A DNA stretch of 64,000 nt from Saprospiraceae bacterium. GTDB taxonomy: Bacteria > Bacteroidota > Bacteroidia > Chitinophagales > Saprospiraceae. Position numbers and translations under genes: made by a program. The stretch is taken from positions 62,001-126,000 of the forward strand of contig JAHDGU010000004.1 in assembly GCA_020627535.1 (NCBI GenBank). The letters run 5' to 3'. The notes below the pieces were generated by a model. The model searched no databases. It worked only from the letters and a program-made list of their open reading frames with translations, and had not been told where the DNA came from. The stretch's first letter is position 1. The number at the start of each line of letters is the position of its first letter. This document shows positions 34,416-42,928 of this stretch, in pieces.

Positions 34416-35303
34416 TTATACCAGCCAAAATATCATGAGCACAACAGGCAAATAAAAGAAAGAGGAAAACATCAACTTGAGCGCTGTGCTTCTTTCCATC
34501 TTCTGATGAAACTGCCAAGAAAAATATGCATAGACCACTGTCATCACCGCGACGAGCGCAAGAGAGACATAGCTATCAAGACCAAAATACGCCATGATAC
34601 CACATACTGCAAGCATTACAAGACAGCTCAGAAAACTATGCATTCCAAGTCCGCGATGTATCTCCCCTCCTTGAGTAGGCAACAATTTGTAGCCAGCTTT
34701 CTGGTAGTCATCAAAGCCAATGTAGCCGATCGACCAGAAATGAGGCAATTGCCATAGGTACTGAAGCGCAAATAGCGCCAGACCTAACCAGGTAATATCG
34801 CCTTGTGCTGCTGCACATCCAATGAGCACCGGAAATGCACCTGGAATCCCGCCGATCCATACGGACACAGGCGAAAAACGCTTCATCGGTGTGTACACAA
34901 AAGCGTAGAGCACCATAGAGGACATGCCTAAGATGGCAGAAGCTGGATTGATTGCCGCTAGAGCCGTGATTCCAATGAGACACATCATACCAGCGATGAA
35001 AACTGCTTCTGAGATCTTCATCCTACCCGTGGGTAATGGACGATTTTCTGTCCTGGACATCAGTGCATCAAAATCCTTCTCAAATACTTGATTGAGTGCA
35101 TTGGCCGCAGCGGTCGTAGCCATACCACCTACCGTCAGCAATAGCATCACATCTATACTCAAAGCTGATCCAGCTGCTATCAGATATGCCAGCACAGCGG
35201 AGAACACGACCAAAGCTGAAAGTCTCAACTTGATCAGAGACAGAAGGTCGCTAAGCTTAGTAGCTTCCTTAGGTATACTATATGTCTTCGTTCTTTCTCT
35301 CAT
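34416..35303 (-). CDS. ctaB: Protoheme IX farnesyltransferase (heme O synthase)
   Basis: CtaB (CyoE, Cox10) attaches a farnesyl group to heme B to make heme O, the precursor of heme A needed by the oxidase. The 295-residue UbiA-family protein shows the first Asp-rich motif (NALNQVFEKDFDALMSRTENRPLPTG in part: KDFDALMSRTENRPLP), YTPMKRFSPVSVWIGGIPGA, and the second Asp-rich region (GFDDYQKAGYKLLP). About eight or nine helices are present. It lies between subunit I and subunit III genes in the operon. No heme A synthase (ctaA) gene is in the window. Confidence 0.95.
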   Translation of the reverse strand: MRERTKTYSIPKEATKLSDLLSLIKLRLSALVVFSAVLAYLIAAGSALSIDVMLLLTVGGMATTAAANALNQVFEKDFDALMSRTENRPLPTGRMKISEAVFIAGMMCLIGITALAAINPASAILGMSSMVLYAFVYTPMKRFSPVSVWIGGIPGAFPVLIGCAAAQGDITWLGLALFALQYLWQLPHFWSIGYIGFDDYQKAGYKLLPTQGGEIHRGLGMHSFLSCLVMLAVCGIMAYFGLDSYVSLALVAVMTVVYAYFSWQFHQKMERSTALKLMFSSFFYLPVVLMIFWLV

Positions 35304-35309
35304 GTGCTT

Positions 35310-37154
35310 CTAATGCACCTCAGATTCATCTTCACTCACAGGCACGTGCTGCGGAATAAACTCATATCCATCCTTGCCGTAGTCATATGCCCATCTGTGT
35401 ACTGTAGGCAGATTACCTGGCCAGTTTCCGTGTCCTGCGTGTATCGGAGTTGTCCACTCGAGTGTATTAGCTCCCCATGGATTGATGGACTTGACCTTAC
35501 GACCAAACCAAATACTGCGGAAGAAATTGATCACGAAGAGGACTTGAAGACCAAATACGATGGCAGCACTCACAGTGATGAACATATTCAACTCAGTAAA
35601 CTGTCCGAAAGCATCAAAAATGTCAAACTTGTAGTATCTCCTTGGTACACCAGCAAGACCAGTGTAGTGCATGGGCCAGAAGATGGCATAAGCACCGATC
35701 ATCGTACCCCAGAAGTGGATCTTACCAAGAGTCTCATTCATAAAACGCCCAAACATCTTAGGATACCAGTGATAGATACCCGCAAACATGCCAAAGAAGG
35801 CAGCGACTCCCATTACAATGTGGAAGTGAGCGATGACAAAGTATGTGTCATGCAATTGAATGTCAATCGCACTGTTTCCTAGAAAAATACCTGTCAGACC
35901 TCCTGAAATGAATAGAGATACAAATCCAATTGCGAATAGCATCGGAGTATTGAGTCTGATATTACCTCCATAAAGAGTCGTAATCCAATTGAAGACCTTG
36001 ACTGCAGATGGTACGGCAATGATCAGCGTAAAAATCACGAAGATGTTGGAGATAAATGGATTCACACCTGCCATGAACATGTGGTGAGCCCACACAATGA
36101 ATGATAGGAATGCAATCGCAAGGATAGAAATTACCATCGCTCTGTACCCGAAGATCGGCTTCCGCGCATGCACACTGAGCACCTCTGAGGTCAGCCCCAT
36201 GGCAGGTAATATGATAATGTATACTTCAGGGTGTCCCAAGAACCAGAACAAGTGCTGGAACAAGATTGGGCTACCACCAGCATAATCCAGAATCTGTCCT
36301 TTGATGACAATCTCATTCAAGAAGAAACTCGTTCCGAGACTTCTGTCAAATGTCAATAGGAAGAATGCACTCGCCAATACTGGGAATGACAGTAGACCGA
36401 TAATGGCCGTAATAAAGAAAGCCCAGATTGTCAATGGCATTCTCCAGAGACTCATTCCCTTGGTACGAAGATTCAATACAGTAGTAATGTAATTGACACC
36501 TCCCAGCAGCACAGAGACTACGAAGAAAACCAAACTCACTATCCAAAGCGTCGCTCCGGCCCCAGAACCATCCGAGGCCTGAGGTAATGCACTGAGAGGC
36601 GGATATCCTGTCCAGCCTCCAGAGAACGGTCCTGTCGCAATGAAAAGCGAGTAAAACATGATCACACTCGACAAAAAGAAGAACCAATAGCTGAGCATAT
36701 TCATGAAAGGCGAAGCCATATCACGCGCTCCAAGCTGCAAGGGTATCAAGAGATTGGAAAATGTCCCACTAAGACCAGCAGTCAATACCATAAATACGAT
36801 GATCGTACCGTGCATGGTCACAAGGGCATAGTAGAAGTTTGGATCAAGTGTACCTACTCCATTGTCCATATTGATCCACTTACCGAGAAGTGGTTTGAGC
36901 CATGCCATATTGCTATCTGGGAACCCCAGCTGCAATCTAAAGATGATGGACATCGCTGCACCGATGAGAGCCCAGATCATACCAGTAATCAAAAACTGGC
37001 GCGCGATGATCTTGTGATCCATCGAAAAGATATATGTCATGATGAAGTTGGACTGGTACTTGTCCCCATGATGATGTTCATGGAAGTGATCATCGTAACC
37101 AGATTCCTTGATCAGTTTCTCCGTATCATAATTCTTCACTAGTACTTCAGACAT
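35310..37154 (-). CDS. ctaD: Cytochrome c oxidase subunit I (A1-type)
   Basis: This 614-residue catalytic subunit reduces O2 to water and pumps protons. Heme and CuB ligands are in view: MHGTIIVFM (low-spin heme His), GHPEVYIIILPAMG (CuB His cross-linked to Tyr, and the Glu of the D channel, which makes it A1-type), WAHHMFMAG (CuB His pair) and HDTYFVIAHFHIVMG (heme ligands). Twelve helices are expected, plus a His-rich N-terminal segment (HFHEHHHGDKY) that is not part of the core. It follows subunit II by 11 bases. Confidence 0.97.
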   Translation of the reverse strand: MSEVLVKNYDTEKLIKESGYDDHFHEHHHGDKYQSNFIMTYIFSMDHKIIARQFLITGMIWALIGAAMSIIFRLQLGFPDSNMAWLKPLLGKWINMDNGVGTLDPNFYYALVTMHGTIIVFMVLTAGLSGTFSNLLIPLQLGARDMASPFMNMLSYWFFFLSSVIMFYSLFIATGPFSGGWTGYPPLSALPQASDGSGAGATLWIVSLVFFVVSVLLGGVNYITTVLNLRTKGMSLWRMPLTIWAFFITAIIGLLSFPVLASAFFLLTFDRSLGTSFFLNEIVIKGQILDYAGGSPILFQHLFWFLGHPEVYIIILPAMGLTSEVLSVHARKPIFGYRAMVISILAIAFLSFIVWAHHMFMAGVNPFISNIFVIFTLIIAVPSAVKVFNWITTLYGGNIRLNTPMLFAIGFVSLFISGGLTGIFLGNSAIDIQLHDTYFVIAHFHIVMGVAAFFGMFAGIYHWYPKMFGRFMNETLGKIHFWGTMIGAYAIFWPMHYTGLAGVPRRYYKFDIFDAFGQFTELNMFITVSAAIVFGLQVLFVINFFRSIWFGRKVKSINPWGANTLEWTTPIHAGHGNWPGNLPTVHRWAYDYGKDGYEFIPQHVPVSEDESEVH

Positions 37155-37165
37155 CTTACTTATGA

Positions 37166-38662
37166 TTAAAGGGTGATGATTTTAAATTCAGTACGTCGGT
37201 TGTTAGCCCTGCCTTCATCTGTCTCATTGCTGTCAACAGGTTTGTTCTGACCATATCCTTGTGAGGTCAAGCGTGATGCATTCACGCCTTTGCCTGTCAA
37301 GTATGCCTGTACGGCATCTGCTCTGGCTTGAGACAGCTCTTGATTGGCTCCAGCATCTCCTACATTATCCGTATGCCCTCCTAGTTCCAATGTCATAGAC
37401 TTGTATTCGTTCATCAGATCTACCACATTGTTGAGCTCATACTTACTATCAGCAGTGAGTCTTGCACTTCCGGTCTCAAACTGTACATATTTGAGCCTGA
37501 TGATACGCTCTTCTGGATCTTCGTAATCACGCACATCATTGAAGGCATCCATGAGCTCTCCTCTGCGCGCTTTGATATCATAATCCAGAAGTTGTCCCTT
37601 ATACGGGTCGGCATCAGTATTTCGGATATTCTGGATGTAATATGGCGTCTGCTCACTCATCCACTGCTCGTACTCTTCTTCTGAGACGATCTCCACGATC
37701 TTTCTCATGGAGAAGTGACCTTGGCCACAGAGCTCTGCACATGCCAGCTCAAAGTTGAAAGCCTTCCATCTTGGATCGCTTGTCGGATCAGATGGGTCGC
37801 TTGGCACTTCCCAGTCTGGATGACCTTTGAGTCTCTGACGATACTCTTCTGTAGTAATCGTAGGGGTGAATATGAAGTAAGAAGGAGTACCAGGGACAGC
37901 ATCCATCTTGACTCGTTGGTGTGGCAGATAAAAATTGTGCAACACATCCTTTGCAAGGATTCTTACTCTGACCTTCTGATTGACTGGCAACACGATCTTG
38001 TCTGGCAAGAAGTCATCGTGATTGGCCGCATCTTCCCAGTCTTGTCCGAGTTGGTTGGTTCCTGACGTGAGGCGGAAATCTCTTTCTCCGATCACACCAT
38101 CTGCTCCTGGGTAGCGCAGATGCCATAGCCACTGCTCTCCTGTTGCCTCTATTTCAATGTAATCGTCATCTTCGTCGACATCCATCATGGTATCATTCCA
38201 GACGATGAGTCCTTGAACCACGAGGAAAGCCATGACCACCGTTGGGATCAAGGTCCATATGACCTCAAGTTTATTGTCATGAGCAAAAAACTTTGCCACC
38301 CTGCCTTCTTTCATCCTGTACTTCCAGGCGAAGTAGAATAAGACTACCTGGGTGATGACAAATACAATACCTGTGAAAAACAGTGTCCAATTGAACAGAC
38401 TATCAATCTGCTCTCCGTGCACAGAGGCTGCTTTATTCGGCCCGTAAGCCAGCATCACATCCTTGTAGTACCACGCAGATCCTATACAAAAGATCAGGAA
38501 ACCCACCATGAATATGAGCAGCCACATTGCCGTTGCATTGTTTTTGCGCAAGCTGTGTCCTTCCTCACCACGCACTTTAGATGACAGCTCAGTCAGACGA
38601 CCGATCTGTACAAAGATCACCGCAATGAGTATGATAGATAATATGAGTAATAATGCCTTCAT
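37166..38662 (-). CDS. ctaC: Cytochrome c oxidase subunit II fused to a C-terminal OmpA-like domain
   Basis: The 498-residue protein receives electrons from cytochrome c at CuA and hands them to subunit I. Residues 1-160 contain four hydrophobic segments (about 1-20, 47-66, 90-112, 135-155), two more than usual. The CuA domain has all ligands: H242 (VLHNFYLP), C308, E310, C312, H316 and M319 (CAELCGQGHFSM). After a charged linker (about 325-388) comes a complete OmpA-like domain (about 391-498): YVQFETGSARLTADSKYEL, LELGGHTDNVGDAGANQ, LSQARADAVQAYL and ANNRRTEFKI. Its Asp432 and Arg490 match the residues that bind the diaminopimelate of peptidoglycan in this family. I infer that the oxidase is tethered to the cell wall. 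It lies between actF and ctaD. Confidence 0.95.
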   Translation of the reverse strand: MKALLLILSIILIAVIFVQIGRLTELSSKVRGEEGHSLRKNNATAMWLLIFMVGFLIFCIGSAWYYKDVMLAYGPNKAASVHGEQIDSLFNWTLFFTGIVFVITQVVLFYFAWKYRMKEGRVAKFFAHDNKLEVIWTLIPTVVMAFLVVQGLIVWNDTMMDVDEDDDYIEIEATGEQWLWHLRYPGADGVIGERDFRLTSGTNQLGQDWEDAANHDDFLPDKIVLPVNQKVRVRILAKDVLHNFYLPHQRVKMDAVPGTPSYFIFTPTITTEEYRQRLKGHPDWEVPSDPSDPTSDPRWKAFNFELACAELCGQGHFSMRKIVEIVSEEEYEQWMSEQTPYYIQNIRNTDADPYKGQLLDYDIKARRGELMDAFNDVRDYEDPEERIIRLKYVQFETGSARLTADSKYELNNVVDLMNEYKSMTLELGGHTDNVGDAGANQELSQARADAVQAYLTGKGVNASRLTSQGYGQNKPVDSNETDEGRANNRRTEFKIITL

Positions 38663-38682
38663 TGTCTCTTAGCTTCTCTCTA

Positions 38683-39951
38683 TTAAGTATGGTGATGCAA
38701 ACTTTCTTGGATGTAAGGATCCCCTTTAGCAATCAATGGTGCTTTGGTCAGTCGGCTGAAAATGAAGAATAAAAATCCAGCAAGGAAGCCGATAAATATG
38801 CCGATCTCCAACAGTCCTGGGAAACTCATTCCTTTGATCGCAACATGAGCACCTTCATGTGCGTGCGCGTATGCCTCGTGAGCAGTGTGCACCACCCCTG
38901 GCTTTATCATCAAGAAGAAATCCCACCAGTGTCCGAAAAGAACTACTAGCGAAACGAGGATCAATGTTCCTGTCTTTCGCTTGGTGTCATTTCTCATCAA
39001 AACGAAAAATGGGAAGACGAAATTGATCAGTAGATTTCCATAGAAAAGCACGGGATAGTTGTCATATCGCTCTCGGAAGTAAATTGTTTCCTCTCCTACG
39101 TTTCCATACCAGATCAACATAAACTGTGAAAACCAGAGGTATGTCCAGAATATGCTAAATGCAAAAAGGAACTTCCCGAGATCATGGAAGTGCTCCATAT
39201 TGACGAACTCATAGTAGCCTCTAGACTTCAAGTATAGCAGTACCAGAATCGTCACACATATCATGCTCACAAACCAACTGGCACCTGTATACCATGCAAA
39301 AAGTGTAGAGTACCAATGTGCATCTACGCTCATCAACCATAGCCATATTGCCCCGGCGCTCGTGAAACCTGCTATGGGAAGAAATACTGCTGCCCACACC
39401 TTGCTCTTGCGGAATGCTGAGAAGTCTGACGGATCAGACTTCTTGTCCTCTGCAAGAGAGAACTTTCGTAGTCTGCTATGGAAAAGCAACCACACCGCAC
39501 ACATACCTACTCCCAAGATGGTGTACATCATAGGATTGAGCAATGCAGACTTATGCTTGAGTATGGGATCAAAGATGTCCGAACTCGGATCCAAGGAAGC
39601 AGCATCAGTCCAGTGATAGAGATGGTGCGCATGCAGCCACACTCCTACAGTGATGATCCCCATGAGGATCAATCCAATGAGCAAAAACTGACCAAAGGCT
39701 TCCCACACGCGCTTGAAGACGACATGCCATCCTGCGTAGGCTGTGATACAGACAGCAAGGAAGAATGTTGACATCAGTGCTATTCCCGTGAAGAATAGCG
39801 AATTGTGCAAGAAGTTGGACCAAAATCTAGAATGATATCCATCTGGATTATGGAAGAAGCTCGCAGCAAGACATATGGCACCTAGTCCCATCAAGACAAG
39901 AAGTACAGTCTTGAGTCTGCCGTCAAATGTATAGTTCATTTTGATGTCCAT
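38683..39951 (-). CDS. actF: Quinol:cytochrome c oxidoreductase, ActF-like membrane subunit
   Basis: This 422-residue membrane protein with about ten helices belongs to alternative complex III (ActF). Typical stretches are NFLHNSLFFTGIALMSTFFLAV, YAGWHVVFKRVWEAFGQFL, AFSIFWTYLWFSQFMLIWYGN and GHWWDFFLMIKPG. No cofactor motif is expected. It follows actE by 2 bases and precedes the CuA subunit gene. I see no separate actG. Confidence 0.9.
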   Translation of the reverse strand: MDIKMNYTFDGRLKTVLLVLMGLGAICLAASFFHNPDGYHSRFWSNFLHNSLFFTGIALMSTFFLAVCITAYAGWHVVFKRVWEAFGQFLLIGLILMGIITVGVWLHAHHLYHWTDAASLDPSSDIFDPILKHKSALLNPMMYTILGVGMCAVWLLFHSRLRKFSLAEDKKSDPSDFSAFRKSKVWAAVFLPIAGFTSAGAIWLWLMSVDAHWYSTLFAWYTGASWFVSMICVTILVLLYLKSRGYYEFVNMEHFHDLGKFLFAFSIFWTYLWFSQFMLIWYGNVGEETIYFRERYDNYPVLFYGNLLINFVFPFFVLMRNDTKRKTGTLILVSLVVLFGHWWDFFLMIKPGVVHTAHEAYAHAHEGAHVAIKGMSFPGLLEIGIFIGFLAGFLFFIFSRLTKAPLIAKGDPYIQESLHHHT

Positions 39952-39953
39952 GC

Positions 39954-40943
39954 CTACTTGTGTTCTTTGTCATGACCGTGATCACCTTCTTGGTGATCAT
40001 GTCCGTGGTCTTCGTTGTGATTATCTCCATGGTCATGTCCATCGCCATGACCTTCATGATCACCTTCATGCGCTTTATGCTCATCATGATGTGCACCATG
40101 ATGCGCATCATGGCTGTGATCGTCCCCATGTCCTAGTGCAAAGTGATCTCTATTCATCACCTCTGGTGCTTCAAAGGAAGCATAGAAGCTTGCACCAGTC
40201 ATATTGCTATTCAGTGTGTTCTCCTCTTCATTGTAAGCCAGCTTTTGGTCTTTTGCCTGCAATGACCGGATGTAATGAATGACATTCCATCTCTCGCTGT
40301 AGCTCATCTTATCAGCGTAAGCTCCCATGACATTTTTACCTTGCATAATGGCATGATAATATAGACCGTCTGTCGTATCCCTGAACTTGGCATCCAACAG
40401 ATTTGCAGGTACTGCTGGATATGGGCCTCCCTCTCTTGCAAGGTGTCCATCTCCCCCACCGCCTTTGCCGTGACAAATACCGCAGAAAACATCGTAGAGT
40501 TCTTTCCCTTGAGCTAATCCTGATGCAGTAATCGGCAGGGGATTTTGAGTGATTTCATTTGCCGCACGCGTACGCTCAGCATCAGAATCACCATAGTCAT
40601 AGGCCACTGAACCGTTGACAGGAATTGCCATCTCATTGGTTTGTGTAAGACCTTTGAAGTTTTGCTCTAGTCGAGCAGCTTCAGCAGGAGATCTCATGCT
40701 CAAGCCCATCGCTCCCCTCGCCACCGTACCAGCAACTGGTTCCTTGGGCATCGCGTACTTCTTGTAATCGTTTTCTTCACTGAAGGTATTGAGTCCATAG
40801 TAGTTATAGATATTGGACTCATAGGCTACGGAGTGTGCCATATCAGGCATAAACTCGTGCCCCCTTTTCTCTCCACCAGCTGGTGAACAAGCCACCAAGA
40901 CTGCAAGGAGTGTCGCTATCGAAAGTAATTTGGTCATTTTCAT
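39954..40943 (-). CDS. actE: ACIII monoheme cytochrome c lipoprotein with His-rich tail (ActE)
   Basis: The 329-residue periplasmic lipoprotein (lipobox LAVLVACSPAGG, Cys near residue 19) carries one heme (FCGICHGKGGGG, about residue 153) and the distal Met in a helix after NVMGAYADKM. ActE is the exit cytochrome of alternative complex III toward the oxidase. The last about 60 residues are almost entirely His, Asp, Gly and Glu (for example DDHSHDAHHGAHHDEHKAHE), a probable metal-binding tail not required for the heme domain. It overlaps actD by 4 bases. Confidence 0.93.
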   Translation of the reverse strand: MKMTKLLSIATLLAVLVACSPAGGEKRGHEFMPDMAHSVAYESNIYNYYGLNTFSEENDYKKYAMPKEPVAGTVARGAMGLSMRSPAEAARLEQNFKGLTQTNEMAIPVNGSVAYDYGDSDAERTRAANEITQNPLPITASGLAQGKELYDVFCGICHGKGGGGDGHLAREGGPYPAVPANLLDAKFRDTTDGLYYHAIMQGKNVMGAYADKMSYSERWNVIHYIRSLQAKDQKLAYNEEENTLNSNMTGASFYASFEAPEVMNRDHFALGHGDDHSHDAHHGAHHDEHKAHEGDHEGHGDGHDHGDNHNEDHGHDHQEGDHGHDKEHK

Positions 40944-41482
40944 GCGTCGATCTCCTTACTGTTTACTTCACTAGCGCCAGTTTCCTGGAAAAAGGACTTG
41001 AACTTATTGATGTCCCCGTCCGTCGCTGTGGTTTCATTGAATGCTATGCAAAATTTGTCGTCTGTGATTCTAGGATCCAGGATGGGATTGGTGATTCCAG
41101 GACCCATTCCTGATACTGTGTAGAATGTGACAACCATTCCGATGGCAGCGAAGAGCACGGTAAGCTCAAATGTAATCGGAATGAAAGATGGTACAGGCCA
41201 ATATGGCTTACCGCCAAATATTACAGGCCAGTCTCTGGTAAAAATCCAGCTCATGCCTAGGAATGCAGTCAGCGTTCCTAATAGTCCATAGACAAATCCT
41301 GTGATGTGTAGTCTGGACTCCGCCAATCCAAGGATTGGGTCCAAACCGTGCACCGGAAATGGCGTGTAGACATTGAAGATGTCTAGATGATCATCCTTAG
41401 CTTTTTGTACAGCCTTGAGCAAATCTGTCTCATCGGTGTACAGACCGTAGATGATGTGATTGGATGTATGATGATGTCCCAT
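40940..41482 (-). CDS. actD: DUF3341 domain protein, ACIII subunit ActD
   Basis: This 180-residue protein with two membrane helices (VYGLLGTLTAFLGMSWIF, ITFELTVLFAAIGMVVTFYTV) is the DUF3341/ActD subunit of alternative complex III. The cytoplasmic N-terminus (HIIYGLYTDETDLLKAVQKA) and the segment FNVYTPFPVHGLDPILGL are typical of the family. It follows actC by 8 bases and overlaps actE. Confidence 0.93.
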   Translation of the reverse strand: MGHHHTSNHIIYGLYTDETDLLKAVQKAKDDHLDIFNVYTPFPVHGLDPILGLAESRLHITGFVYGLLGTLTAFLGMSWIFTRDWPVIFGGKPYWPVPSFIPITFELTVLFAAIGMVVTFYTVSGMGPGITNPILDPRITDDKFCIAFNETTATDGDINKFKSFFQETGASEVNSKEIDA

Positions 41483-41490
41483 AGTATCGA

Positions 41491-42906
41491 TTAGTGGTGA
41501 GCTGGCGCCTCCAACTCTGCCTTTTCATGATGTGCTTTGTGCTTTTCTACGTACTGGTCACCTCCAGCCTTCAAGATCGACTTGACCTCGGCGATAGCGA
41601 CCACAGGAGCTACTCGGACAAAGATCAGATAGAGCGTAAAGAAGAGCCCCATGGTTCCAAGATAGATTCCTACCTCTACCCACGTAGGCTTGTAGAAACT
41701 CCAGCTTGATGGTAGATAGTCTCTAGCCAGTGTCGTCGCAATGATCACAAACCTCTCAAACCACATACCGATATTGATGAAGATCGACATGAAGAACGTG
41801 AATGTGATACTGCGTCTCAATTTCTTATTCCAAAAGAACTGTGGAGAAATCACATTACAGGCCATCATACCAAAGTATGACCACCAGTAAATCCCAACTG
41901 CCCTATTGAAGAAAGCAAACTGCTCATAAATGTATCCGGAGTACCAAGCGATAAAGAGCTCGGTCAAATAAGCCACACCGACGATTGACCCAGTAGCCAA
42001 GATGACCTTGTTCATCGACTCAATGTGCTCTACAGTGATGTAGTCTTGCAGATTGAGGACTTTCCTTGTGATCAACATCAAGGTCTGCACCATCGCAAAT
42101 CCTGAGAAGATCGCTCCAGCCACAAAATATGGCGGGAAGATCGTCGTGTGCCAACCTGGTATAACTGAAGTGGCAAAGTCAAAACTTACAATCGTGTGTA
42201 CTGAAAGTACAAGCGGAGTTGCAATACCGGCGAGTACCAGAGAAAGTGATTCCCATCTCTGCCAGTGCTTTGCTGCACCAGTCCAGCCAAATGCCAAGAA
42301 AGTGTATACCTTCTTTCTAATTCCTTTTGCACGGTCTCTTACCGTGGCAAAATCAGGTACTAGACCTGTATACCAGAACAATAGAGATACCGTGAAGTAT
42401 GTACTGATCGCAAAAAGGTCCCATAAGAGTGGCGAGTTGAAGTTTGGCCAGAGAGGCCCCCTTGTATTAGGGTATGGGAAAAAGTAAAAAACTACCCATG
42501 CACGACCAACGTGTATGCCTGGAAAAAGTGCCGCACAGAGAACGGCAAAAATCGTCATCGCCTCAGCAGCACGGTTTACACCAGTACGCCACTTCTGTCT
42601 GAAGAGGAGCAAGATCGCAGAGATCAATGTACCCGCGTGACCGATACCGATCCACCATACGAAGTTGGTGATATCCCAGGCCCAACCAATCGTCCGGTTG
42701 GATCCCCAAGTACCGATTCCTTTCCAGATCGTCCATGCTATACAGAATAGACCAAATCCCAAGACAGATACTGAGATCAAGAAGGCAATAACCCATGTGG
42801 CGTTCGGAGCTCGCTCCGTAGGGCTACATAGATCTTCTGTGATCTGGTGGTAAGTCTTGGACCCTGTGATCAGGGGCTGTCTTACGGGTGATATAGGTGC
42901 GCTCAT
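41491..42906 (-). CDS. actC: NrfD/PsrC-like quinol-binding membrane subunit ActC
   Basis: The 471-residue inner-membrane protein with ten helices belongs to the NrfD family and is the ActC subunit of alternative complex III, where menaquinol is thought to bind. Recognisable segments are WAWDITNFVWWIGIGHAGTL, RWRTGVNRAAEAMTIFAVL-like helices, FPGIHVGRAWVVFYFFPYP, and SFDFATSVIPGWHTTIFPPY. Helix ends carry the conserved His and Asp of the family. It lies between actB (22 bases upstream) and actD. Confidence 0.95.
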   Translation of the reverse strand: MSAPISPVRQPLITGSKTYHQITEDLCSPTERAPNATWVIAFLISVSVLGFGLFCIAWTIWKGIGTWGSNRTIGWAWDITNFVWWIGIGHAGTLISAILLLFRQKWRTGVNRAAEAMTIFAVLCAALFPGIHVGRAWVVFYFFPYPNTRGPLWPNFNSPLLWDLFAISTYFTVSLLFWYTGLVPDFATVRDRAKGIRKKVYTFLAFGWTGAAKHWQRWESLSLVLAGIATPLVLSVHTIVSFDFATSVIPGWHTTIFPPYFVAGAIFSGFAMVQTLMLITRKVLNLQDYITVEHIESMNKVILATGSIVGVAYLTELFIAWYSGYIYEQFAFFNRAVGIYWWSYFGMMACNVISPQFFWNKKLRRSITFTFFMSIFINIGMWFERFVIIATTLARDYLPSSWSFYKPTWVEVGIYLGTMGLFFTLYLIFVRVAPVVAIAEVKSILKAGGDQYVEKHKAHHEKAELEAPAHH

Positions 42907-42928
42907 AGCGTTATTTTATTCGTAGAGA

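Noticed and set aside
30452-36164. GGCTTCCGCGG at 30452 and GGCTTCCGCGC near 36150 as further GNAA motif copies
   Set aside because: The stem is not complementary and the A run is missing, so I did not count them.
39941-40282. Plus-strand open frame of 113 codons very rich in His
   Set aside because: It is the antisense of the His/Asp-rich tail of ActE; the complement of GAT/CAT repeats stays open in several frames.
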